Positions 26,747-33,195 of a DNA stretch of 33,195 nucleotides are shown one piece after another (within the stretch, counting starts at the first letter, position 1; each line of letters begins with the position of its first letter). Both the position numbers and the translations under genes were made by a program. The stretch is from Ignavibacteriota bacterium. Lineage in GTDB: Bacteria > Bacteroidota > Ignavibacteria > UBA10030. The notes beneath the pieces are model-generated. The model did not search any database and was not told the origin of the DNA. It saw nothing but the letters and a program-made list of their open reading frames with translations. Location: the NCBI GenBank assembly GCA_003142475.1, contig PLMK01000053.1:1-33195 (forward strand). Reading direction: 5' to 3'.

Positions 26747-29509
26747 ATGAGAACTTTTTTGTTGTTCGGTTTGGTCCTTTTTGCTGTATCGGTTTTCCCT
26801 CTTCTATTGGTAGCGCAAAAACAGACTCCGAAGAATGAAGCACCCGAAATTGATATTCCTTACAAAAAATTCGTACTTGAGAACGGCCTTACATTACTCG
26901 TGCATGAAGATCATAAAGCGCCTATAGTTGCAGTCAACGTCTGGTATCATGTTGGATCGAAAAATGAGAAAGAAAGGCGCACGGGTTTCGCGCATTTGTT
27001 TGAACATTTGATGTTCAACGGAAGTGAAAATTATGACGATGACTATTTTCAGGTGATGGAACGCGTCGGTGCGACCGATCTCAACGGCACTACAAGTGAA
27101 GATCGCACAAATTATTTCCAAAATATTCCGACAAACGCAATTGATCTTGCATTGTGGATGGAATCAGACCGAATGGGACATTTGGTTGGCGCCATCAATC
27201 AGAAAAAATTAGATGAACAGCGCGGCGTTGTGCAAAACGAAAAACGGCAGGGCGAGAATGAGCCATATGCTGTTTCTGAAGAACTGATTACGAAGGCGAC
27301 TTGGCCGGCAGAGCATCCGTACGCGCATACCGTCATCGGTTCGATGGAAGATTTGAATGCGGCATCGCTTGATGACGTGAAGGAATGGTTCAAAACGTAC
27401 TATGGCGCAGCGAATGCAGTAATAGTTGTTGCAGGAGATATCGATGCGAACACGGCACTGGAAAAAGTGAAGAAATATTTTGGCGATATTCCATCCGGAC
27501 CGCCAGTGGCACATTTCAATTTATGGACTGCGAAGCGAACCGGGGAACAACGGCAGATTGCACAAGATCGTGTGCCTCAAGCACGTATTTATAAAGTATG
27601 GAACATTCCGCAATGGGGGACGGCAGAATTTCAATACTTAAAACTTTTAACTAATGTCCTTGCTTCCGGAAAAATATCGCGTCTCTACAAACGTCTTGTG
27701 TATGACGACCAGATTGCGACAAACGTAAACTCGTATCTTGATGAAAGAGAAATTGCGAGTCAATTATATATTGAAGCTACGGCAAAACCTGGTGATGATT
27801 TGAAAAAAGTCGAAACCGCTCTGGATGAAGAACTTGCAAAGCTCATCAAGTTCGGTCCGACAGAAAAAGAACTTGAGCGTGTCAAGACTCAATATGTTGC
27901 AAGATTTGTTCGCGGCATCGAACGTATCGGTGGATTCGGCGGTAAATCCGACATTCTTGCAATGAATCAAGTGTATGGCGGCTCGCCCGATTTTTATAAG
28001 ACGACATTAAGGCAAATCCAAAATGCAACCGTGAAAGATTTGCACAATGCAGCAAAGCAGTGGCTCTCCGACGGTGTTTATGTATTGGAAATATATACGT
28101 TTCCAAATTATTCCGAATCTAAAACGGATACAGTTGTTCGCAAAACATTGCCTAAAACCGGAGAGGCTTCGGAAGCGAAATTTCCAAAACTCGAGCGCAC
28201 GGTTTTGTCCAATGGACTGAAAGTGATTCTTGCTGAACGGAAATCCGTACCGGTTGTCAACTTCAATTTATTATTTGATGCGGGATATGCCGCAGACCAA
28301 TTTGCTTCTCCCGGCACAGCAAACCTTGCAATGAATATGATGGACGAAGGAACGACGACACGCAATGCTTTGCAGATCAGCGAAGAGCTGGCGATGCTTG
28401 GTGCGAACCTGGGCACAGGATCGAATCTTGATATGTCCACTGTTTCTCTTTCTGCGCTCAAAGCAAACCTGGATGCGTCGCTTGCTATCTATGCAGATGT
28501 CGTGTTGAAACCGTCTTTCCCGAAGGAAGATTTTGACCGCTTGCAGAAACAGACAATTGCTAGCATTCAGCGGGAAAAAACGCAGCCCGTACAAATGGGA
28601 TTGCGTGTGCTGCCGAAATTATTATACGGAACTGATCACGCGTATAGTACTCCACTCACTGGTTCCGGTTCTGAAGAAACAGTAGCGAAGATGACACGCG
28701 ATGATATAGTGAAATTCTATCAGACGTGGATCAAACCGAACATTGCAACGATGATTGTTGTCGGCGATATTACAATGAACGATTTGAAGCCGCGGTTAGA
28801 AAAGTTATTCGGCGGTTGGAAAGTTGCAGAAGTGCCGAAGAAGAATCTGGCAGCAGTTACTCTGCCGGCTAAATCGAGCGTGTACATCTTGGATAAACCC
28901 GGAGCGCAGCAGTCAATTATTTTTCCAACAAATGTAACGGTACGGAAGAATGATCCGGATGCAATTGCTATTGAAGCGATGAATACAATCTTAGGCGGTG
29001 CTTTTACCTCGCGCATTAATATGAATTTGCGCGAAGATAAACATTGGTCATACGGTTCTGGCAGTTTCGTGTTTGATGCACGCGGACAGCAGCCGTTCAT
29101 TGCCTATGGTATTGTGCAGACGGACAAGACAAAAGAATCGATGATGGAATTGAACAAGGAACTTCGCGACATTCTTGGTCCACATTCAGCTACTGCCGAT
29201 GAATTGGCGAAAGTGCAGAGCAACATGACGCTTGAGCTTCCCGGTTCCTGGGAAACCAATAACGCAGTTATCGGTTCTATTGCCGAGATGGTTCGTTTCG
29301 ATTACAGCGACGATTACTTTGAAACGTTTGTCAAGAAAATCAAAAGTTTAAATCTTGATAATATCACAAACGCGGCAAAAAAAGTTGTGTATCCGGACAA
29401 CTTGGTTTGGGTAGTAGTCGGTGATCGTTCAAAGATCGAAGCAGGTATCCGCGAGCTTGGTTATGGAGAAGTGAAGCTGATTGACAGTAATGGAAATGTG
29501 ATTCAATAG
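26747..29509 (+). CDS. Secreted M16-family zinc metallopeptidase (two domains)
   Basis: A 920-residue processing-peptidase-like protein. An N-terminal signal peptide (RTFLLFGLVLFAVSVFPLLL, then VAQ) directs it to the periplasm. The first M16 unit has the inverted zinc motif HLFEH (83-87) and the distal glutamate in VVQNEKR (E165). The second unit from about 480 (VILAERKSVPVVNFNLLFDAG in pieces) has no HxxEH and is the usual inactive partner half. The start at 26747 is chosen over an ATG at 26681 because AAGGGGA lies seven bases upstream and the signal peptide begins there. Such enzymes degrade peptides or process secreted proteins; the substrate is unknown. Followed by an intrinsic terminator. 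Confidence 0.94.
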   Translation: MRTFLLFGLVLFAVSVFPLLLVAQKQTPKNEAPEIDIPYKKFVLENGLTLLVHEDHKAPIVAVNVWYHVGSKNEKERRTGFAHLFEHLMFNGSENYDDDYFQVMERVGATDLNGTTSEDRTNYFQNIPTNAIDLALWMESDRMGHLVGAINQKKLDEQRGVVQNEKRQGENEPYAVSEELITKATWPAEHPYAHTVIGSMEDLNAASLDDVKEWFKTYYGAANAVIVVAGDIDANTALEKVKKYFGDIPSGPPVAHFNLWTAKRTGEQRQIAQDRVPQARIYKVWNIPQWGTAEFQYLKLLTNVLASGKISRLYKRLVYDDQIATNVNSYLDEREIASQLYIEATAKPGDDLKKVETALDEELAKLIKFGPTEKELERVKTQYVARFVRGIERIGGFGGKSDILAMNQVYGGSPDFYKTTLRQIQNATVKDLHNAAKQWLSDGVYVLEIYTFPNYSESKTDTVVRKTLPKTGEASEAKFPKLERTVLSNGLKVILAERKSVPVVNFNLLFDAGYAADQFASPGTANLAMNMMDEGTTTRNALQISEELAMLGANLGTGSNLDMSTVSLSALKANLDASLAIYADVVLKPSFPKEDFDRLQKQTIASIQREKTQPVQMGLRVLPKLLYGTDHAYSTPLTGSGSEETVAKMTRDDIVKFYQTWIKPNIATMIVVGDITMNDLKPRLEKLFGGWKVAEVPKKNLAAVTLPAKSSVYILDKPGAQQSIIFPTNVTVRKNDPDAIAIEAMNTILGGAFTSRINMNLREDKHWSYGSGSFVFDARGQQPFIAYGIVQTDKTKESMMELNKELRDILGPHSATADELAKVQSNMTLELPGSWETNNAVIGSIAEMVRFDYSDDYFETFVKKIKSLNLDNITNAAKKVVYPDNLVWVVVGDRSKIEAGIRELGYGEVKLIDSNGNVIQ

Positions 29510-29539
29510 CTGTGAGTATCAGTTATCAACAAAGGTATG

Positions 29540-29570
29540 ACCCGTGTTGAGAAATCTGCACGGGTTTTTT
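29540..29570 (+). terminator. Intrinsic terminator after the M16 peptidase gene
   Basis: ACCCGTG at 29540-29546 pairs with CACGGGT at 29559-29565 around a 12-base loop, and six T follow directly. It lies 30 bases after the stop codon and just before the convergent flavoprotein gene end. Confidence 0.85.
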
Positions 29571-29573
29571 ATT

Positions 29574-30740
29574 CTATACCGCTTGTCCCGCCGCCCATCC
29601 GGATGACCACGCCCACTGAAAATTGAAACCTCCAAGCCAACCGGTAACATCAATCACTTCTCCAATGAAATAAAGTCCCGTTACTTTCTTCGATTCCAAG
29701 GTCTTTGAAGAAAGCTCGTCAGTATCGATGCCGCCGACCGTCACTTCGGCTTTTGGGAAGCCTTCGGTTCCTGATGGTGTAATCTGCCAGTCACTTAAAT
29801 GTCGAGCAAGTTCTTTTAGTTCAATAAGTGAATATTGATTCATCGGATTTGAACCACCCCGTAGTTCCAGCCAGACTTTTACAAAACGCGAAGGAAGAAA
29901 TTGCTCCAGAATAGTTGCGAGCTGTTTCTTGCTCGGATGATCTTCTTTCAACGCATCAAGAATATTAATACCGGGAAGAAGGTTGACAGAAATGGAATCT
30001 CCGGGATTCCAGTAAGATGAAATCTGTAAGATGGCTGGACCGCTTAAACCCCGATGCGTTAAAAGCATATTTTCACGAAAGGATATTTTATTGCATCGAA
30101 CTTCTGCATCAATCGAAATGCCGCTGAGATCTTTGAAGCCCTCAAAATCCTTAGAATGAAAGGTGAGTGGCACGAGACCTGGTTTTGGTGAAACGATATT
30201 GATGCCGAATTGGTCAGCAATCCTGAGACCGTAATTTGTTGCGCCCAACTTTTGAATCGAGAGTCCGCCGGTAGCGATAACAAGTGAAGAAGCTTCCAGT
30301 GGCATGTGATCTGTTAATAGATGAAAAGATGTGTCTTTTTCGATGCGGAGTATATGTATGCAAGTCTGGATTTCAACATTCGCTTTTCGGCATTCTTCCA
30401 ATAACATTTGAATAATTTGTTCTGCACTGCCATCACAAAATAATTGTCCATGTTCTCTTTCGTGATACTGAATGCTGTATTTTTCTATTAGTGCGATAAA
30501 ATTTGCTGGAGCAAACCTGGCAAGTGCTGATTTACAGAAGTGAGGATTCTGTGAGATGAAGTTCGACGCATTTACACTTCTGTTTGTGAAGTTGCACCGA
30601 CCACCACCGGAGATGCGAATTTTCTCGCCGATCTTCTTATTATGATCTAAAACAAGGACGGAGCGTCCTCGCTTGCCAGCCTCGATAGCGCACATCAATC
30701 CTGCTGCGCCTGCACCAATAATAATGACGTCTGTTTTCAT
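29574..30740 (-). CDS. HI0933/YhiN-family FAD-dependent oxidoreductase
   Basis: A 388-residue flavoprotein of the HI0933 (BaiN/YhiN) family, whose function is mostly unknown. FAD-binding motif DVIIIGAGAAGLMCAIEAGKRG at the N-terminus in two parts, then the family signature KKIGEKIRISGGGRCNFTN in pieces, LVIATGG, THRGLSGPAILQISSYW and the C-terminal LYFIGEVIDVTGWLGGFNFQWAWSSG. The start is placed at ATG 30740 (MKTDVIIIGAG); an ATG at 30842 would add 34 unrelated residues before the FAD motif. It runs convergent to the M16 gene and marks the last typical chromosomal gene before the accessory right end. Confidence 0.9.
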   Translation of the reverse strand: MKTDVIIIGAGAAGLMCAIEAGKRGRSVLVLDHNKKIGEKIRISGGGRCNFTNRSVNASNFISQNPHFCKSALARFAPANFIALIEKYSIQYHEREHGQLFCDGSAEQIIQMLLEECRKANVEIQTCIHILRIEKDTSFHLLTDHMPLEASSLVIATGGLSIQKLGATNYGLRIADQFGINIVSPKPGLVPLTFHSKDFEGFKDLSGISIDAEVRCNKISFRENMLLTHRGLSGPAILQISSYWNPGDSISVNLLPGINILDALKEDHPSKKQLATILEQFLPSRFVKVWLELRGGSNPMNQYSLIELKELARHLSDWQITPSGTEGFPKAEVTVGGIDTDELSSKTLESKKVTGLYFIGEVIDVTGWLGGFNFQWAWSSGWAAGQAV

Positions 30741-30950
30741 CAGTGCTTTCAATATCGATGAAATTCTTTTATCCAGCAAATCAAATGGCTGCAGACAAGC
30801 AAAGAGTTTGGTATTGCATCTCAGGAAAAGCGTTGTTACCATAACGGTGGTTTTGATGTACGCAGTAAGTTGTACCCGTTGGGAGTTCGGGATTCAGCTT
30901 TACCTCCGTTAGAAATTCAAAAAAAGAATAAAAGTTCATAAAGGACTTCA

Positions 30951-30962
30951 TCTAGCGGGGAG
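30951..30962 (+). repeat. Left copy of 12-bp inverted repeat
   Basis: TCTAGCGGGGAG, exact reverse complement of CTCCCCGCTAGA at 33140-33151. It is followed closely by GTTAC (30968-30972). Its partner lies within the attC-like sequence after the last gene. Confidence 0.5.
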
Positions 30963-30985
30963 AGTGCGTTACAAGAAATCTCGAG

Positions 30986-31027
30986 AAGCCTGCAAGGGGA
31001 AATGAATTTTCCGGTTGGAGGCTTTTT
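30986..31027 (+). terminator. Terminator-like hairpin without an upstream gene
   Basis: AAGCCT (30986-30991) pairs with AGGCTT (31019-31024). The inner part pairs as CAA/TTG and GGAAA/TTTCC around a five-base loop, with a G-G mismatch and a 2x2 internal loop. Five T (31023-31027) follow on the plus strand. No plus-strand gene lies in the 240 bases before it. Confidence 0.5.
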
Positions 31028-31106
31028 CTATTAATAACAAACCAAAGAATACTCTCAATATATCGTCCTCTTTTAAAAAATACAGACTATGTTTATCTAA
31101 TTACAT

Positions 31107-31113
31107 GTTAGGG
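31107..31113 (+). other. GTTAGG-type heptamer, candidate cassette boundary 1
   Basis: GTTAGGG, one base from the integron R' consensus GTTRRRY, 30 bases before the start of the next gene. Read together with the heptamers at 31753, 32147 and 33127. Confidence 0.35.
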
Positions 31114-31143
31114 CGCACTTACAATTTGAACATTTGGTGATTA

Positions 31144-31734
31144 ATGCCAATTCGGAATAAAATACCTATTGCAATTCTTATCAGTACTCTCATGGTTACT
31201 GCCTCAATTGGCTATGCTTATCAAGTTGATACAACTGCCTCCGAAGATATTAAACCTAAGGAAGTTCAACCCAGTTTGTATAGATTGAGTATTGGCATTG
31301 GTGTGGGGACATTAGACGATGGAGAAGCAGCTTCCTTTACCTATAGCTTTAATGATCAGTGTATATTACTCCGATTCGTCCAAACAAGCGAATTCAACAT
31401 GTTTGGTCCAAAACCAGATGAGAGCATTTGGGACATCAGTGTGTTGTATGGTTGTTCTGCACGATGGGGTAATTGGTACAGTTCAGTAGGAACTGGTATT
31501 GGGTTAGTCCACTCAGTTCAGCGGGGAAAACTTTTACGGAGGTCCGATGAGTTCCTTGGATCAGATGAATATGAAAGCATCGAGCGTTCGGTAGTAGGCT
31601 TGTCTATTCAAGTTGAAATATCTGAGGCACCATTTCCATTTATGGGTTTGGCCATCATTGGGTTTGCAAATATCAATGGTGTTCGCAGTTATGCTGGATT
31701 AACGCTTTGTTTGCAATTTGGTAAACTCCGTTAA
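31144..31734 (+). CDS. Putative secreted beta-barrel protein, unknown function
   Basis: A 196-residue protein I do not recognise. Residues 1-25 look like a signal peptide (basic MPIRNK, hydrophobic IPIAILISTLMVTASIG, then YA before YQVD). The mature part alternates hydrophobic and polar residues in segments such as YRLSIGIGVGTL, SFTYSFNDQCILLRFVQ, WYSSVGTGIGLVHSV and SYAGLTLCLQFGKLR, with many glycines, as in small outer membrane barrels. The end is a plausible last strand. No strong ribosome binding site is seen. It lies between GTTAGGG (31107) and GCCTAAC (31753), as a cassette gene would. Confidence 0.65.
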   Translation: MPIRNKIPIAILISTLMVTASIGYAYQVDTTASEDIKPKEVQPSLYRLSIGIGVGTLDDGEAASFTYSFNDQCILLRFVQTSEFNMFGPKPDESIWDISVLYGCSARWGNWYSSVGTGIGLVHSVQRGKLLRRSDEFLGSDEYESIERSVVGLSIQVEISEAPFPFMGLAIIGFANINGVRSYAGLTLCLQFGKLR

Positions 31735-31752
31735 CGGTATTTCAGTAGTGCT

Positions 31753-31759
31753 GCCTAAC
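31753..31759 (+). other. GCCTAAC heptamer (R''-like)
   Basis: Exact match to the integron R'' consensus RYYYAAC, 18 bases after the stop codon of the preceding gene, and exact reverse complement of GTTAGGC at 32147-32153. Confidence 0.4.
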
Positions 31760-31902
31760 CAAATATTCATAGAAAAAGCTCCTTGAAAAAATGTGAGTGA
31801 ATGACATTGGCAGCTTCCTTGTGATCTTGACTCGTGCGTTATACGGGATTCCACGGGAATATGTATGGATCTCAAAGTACTGTTCAGATTCGAGAGAAGT
31901 AG

Positions 31903-31991
31903 AAAGTCATAGGGAGAAGTATCTGGTTAACGATATTCTTCTGATGGGAAGATATCTAGATGCTCCTATCCTCTCCTTCTCCTATGACTTT
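31903..31991. repeat. Long nested imperfect hairpin with single bulged bases
   Basis: AAAGTCATAGGGAGAAG (31903-31919) pairs with CTTCTCCTATGACTTT (31976-31991): 16 pairs with one extra G on the left arm. Nested inside, GATATTCTTC (31932-31941) pairs with GAAGATATC (31948-31956): nine pairs with one extra T on the left arm and a six-base loop. Bulged bases on one arm only are the shape expected of attC single-strand folds, but an RNA structure is also possible. Confidence 0.65.
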
Positions 31992-32146
31992 GCCAATGAT
32001 TAAGGATACGAAAATTATTGTCACAGACTCAACATACGAGGCGCTCAAGCTCGGTTTGCAACGATTCAGTACAAGATTGAAAGTGTAGTGAATGAACTAT
32101 AGAAGAGGAAACACGCTTCGCGTGATACAATTACAGGGCTCCGCCT

Positions 32147-32153
32147 GTTAGGC
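32147..32153 (+). other. GTTAGGC heptamer (R'-like), candidate cassette boundary 2
   Basis: Exact match to the R' consensus GTTRRRY, preceded by CCGCCT and 37 bases before the ATG of the next gene. The upstream CGCCTGTTAGG is close to the reverse complement of CTAACCAGGCG found after the last gene. Confidence 0.45.
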
Positions 32154-32190
32154 TGCAATAATATTTATCATTTAAGAAAGAGTATTGATA

Positions 32191-33117
32191 ATGGAAATAA
32201 TTAATTATGGCCAGAAATTAGAAAAAGTAATTGTTAATAACCAAAATCCGTATGATCTGTATGCATCTAACGACAAAGACTCTACAAATCTTATATATTA
32301 TAAATTAGTTCCCAATAATAACCCTCTCGGGGTTTTAGTGTTGCTTCCAGACGGGGGTGAAAGTATAGAAGATGTAATGAAACAAATTTCATTGCACAAA
32401 CTTGCTGTTGAAAAAGATATATTGGTAATTATTCCATTAATTAATGGGGGAACTAATACTCATTATCCAGAACATAAATTTCTCGACACCATTTTTCAAC
32501 AAATAGTTAAACAATATAGAATTCCCAAAAATAAGTTTATTCTTGGAGGATTTTCATCAGGAGCAATGGTGTCATTAACATATACAGAAAGAGCTAAAAT
32601 GAATGTCGATAGTACATTTATTAACCCTTTAGCCGTTTTTGGAATTGACCCACCTCTTGATCATACGCATATATGGAACCGATGTAAAAGAGATATTGAA
32701 AGATACTTTTCTACACCTGCAGTTCAGGAAGGCAGATGGATCATGAATAGTTACGTTAAAGAATTCGGAGGTTCGCCTGAAGAATTTCCAGAAAATTATA
32801 TAAAGTATTCTGTCTATTCCCATAGCGAAAAAGATGGAGGCAATGCACAGTATTTAAAAAACACACCTATTCGATTATACACGGAGCCCGGCATTATTTG
32901 GCAGATGGAAAATATGCACCGCGACTTATATGACATAAATTGTACTGACATCTCCGCAATGATAAATTTGTTACAATTAAAAGGGAATAAAGAGGCGGAA
33001 CTAATTGTAACACAAGACAAAGGCATAAGATTAAATGGACGAAAACACCCACATTCATGGTCTATCATGGACTCTGAAGATTGTTTAATCTGGATTTTTA
33101 AACAACTAAGAAAATGA
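32191..33117 (+). CDS. Putative alpha/beta serine hydrolase, specificity unknown
   Basis: A 308-residue cytosolic-looking protein (no signal peptide), notably rich in N, I, K and Y and more AT-rich than the core genes. Residues 46-54 (LGVLVLLPDGG) resemble a hydrolase first strand and oxyanion loop, and ILGGFSSGAMVSLTY holds a nucleophile elbow GFSSG with S122. A histidine pair near the C-terminus (KHPHSW, H286/H288) could supply the base; the acid may be in YTEPG or SEKDGG. The fold recalls dienelactone hydrolase or esterase D relatives, but I cannot assign a family. The ATG at 32191 is preferred to a TTG at 32185. The gene is followed after nine bases by AGCTAAC. Confidence 0.7.
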   Translation: MEIINYGQKLEKVIVNNQNPYDLYASNDKDSTNLIYYKLVPNNNPLGVLVLLPDGGESIEDVMKQISLHKLAVEKDILVIIPLINGGTNTHYPEHKFLDTIFQQIVKQYRIPKNKFILGGFSSGAMVSLTYTERAKMNVDSTFINPLAVFGIDPPLDHTHIWNRCKRDIERYFSTPAVQEGRWIMNSYVKEFGGSPEEFPENYIKYSVYSHSEKDGGNAQYLKNTPIRLYTEPGIIWQMENMHRDLYDINCTDISAMINLLQLKGNKEAELIVTQDKGIRLNGRKHPHSWSIMDSEDCLIWIFKQLRK

Positions 33118-33126
33118 AAATATTGT

Positions 33127-33188
33127 AGCTAACCAGGCGCTCCCCGCTAGAAAACATCAGGGCAGGCAAGCTGACAGCCGGAGGCCTG
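33127..33188 (+). other. attC-like imperfect inverted repeat after the last gene
   Basis: AGCTAAC (33127-33133), one base off RYYYAAC, is followed at once by CAGGCGCTCC (33134-33143), which pairs with GGAGGCCTG (33180-33188) in nine base pairs with one extra G on the left arm. The expected closing GTTRRRY would fall beyond the window, so the site cannot be completed. Confidence 0.4.
33140..33151 (-). repeat. Right copy of 12-bp inverted repeat
   Basis: CTCCCCGCTAGA, reverse complement of TCTAGCGGGGAG at 30951-30962. It lies inside the attC-like sequence following the hydrolase gene. Confidence 0.5.
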
Positions 33189-33195
33189 AGAATGA

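Larger units (their letters stand above)
30741..31143. other. Gene-free junction between the core genes and the accessory right end
   Basis: 403 bases with no credible gene. It holds the 12-base sequence TCTAGCGGGGAG (30951-30962), which recurs inverted at 33140-33151; a terminator-like hairpin at 30986-31027 with no gene before it; and GTTAGGG at 31107-31113, 31 bases ahead of the next start codon. It must also hold the promoter of the minus-strand flavoprotein gene, which I cannot place. Confidence 0.5.
31735..32190. other. 456-base region between the two accessory genes
   Basis: No convincing gene; a GTG-started 68-codon frame at 31797-32003 is probably chance. It contains GCCTAAC (31753-31759), a long bulged hairpin (31903-31991), a small stem CACGC-TTC-GCGTG (32111-32123), and GTTAGGC (32147-32153), the exact reverse complement of the first heptamer. 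If this is an attC site it is about 400 bases long, far above the usual 60-150. Confidence 0.45.

Noticed and set aside
30741-30842. Upstream start for the flavoprotein gene
   Set aside because: It would put 34 unrelated residues before the FAD-binding motif that normally begins the protein.
31797-32003. 68-codon GTG-started frame between the two accessory genes
   Set aside because: No ribosome binding site, no family resemblance, and it overlaps the long hairpin at 31903-31991, which explains the sequence better.

Overview
The window is a typical chromosomal segment of a Gram-negative bacterium with an LPS-bearing outer membrane. It carries kds and lpt genes, a TonB-dependent receptor and lipoproteins. 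The gene set, the often weak Shine-Dalgarno signals mixed with a few strong ones, the very large OstA-like LptA, the GTP-type PEP carboxykinase and the moderate GC content suggest the Bacteroidota/Chlorobiota (FCB) group, perhaps an Ignavibacteria-like lineage. That placement is inference; no rRNA gene is present to settle it.

Layout. Positions 1-3464 (minus strand): a sugar-phosphate nucleotidyltransferase, metK and ahcY (its 3' end cut by the window edge), the last two being the activated-methyl cycle pair. Positions 3704-6788 (plus): an aspartate-type aminotransferase and GTP-dependent PEP carboxykinase, closed by a bidirectional terminator shared with a convergent ferritin gene. Next come a small FmdB-type zinc-ribbon gene with a repeat-rich tail (plus) and a long minus-strand run from 15270 down to 7909: kdsA, kdsC, kdsD, lptC, a large lptA/ostA-like gene, lptB, aroF-type DAHP synthase and tyrA. 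This run makes KDO, builds the LPS export machinery and feeds aromatic amino acid synthesis. Several of its genes overlap by 4-8 bases.

Positions 15392-23392 (plus): ispE, a TonB-dependent receptor, plsY, htrA, purB, nadE and rsmI, several of them tightly spaced or overlapping. Positions 23733-30740: an unrecognised lipoprotein with a near-perfect ribosome binding site, an HhH-GPD DNA glycosylase (minus), a YbfF-like esterase, a two-domain M16 peptidase and a HI0933/YhiN-type flavoprotein (minus), with clear terminators at two junctions.

The last 2.4 kb (about 30843-33195) differs. It is more AT-rich in its genes, holds one putative secreted beta-barrel protein and one unrecognised serine hydrolase, and each gene lies between GTTAGG-type and CTAAC-type heptamers in the order and spacing expected of integron gene cassettes. 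An imperfect stem with an extra unpaired base directly follows the last gene, another long bulged hairpin lies between the two genes, and a 12-bp inverted repeat brackets the region. No integrase is in the window and the attC-like sites are not canonical, so the cassette reading is a hypothesis. It is the most interesting lead here.

I saw no rRNA, tRNA, CRISPR array, insertion sequence or replication origin.
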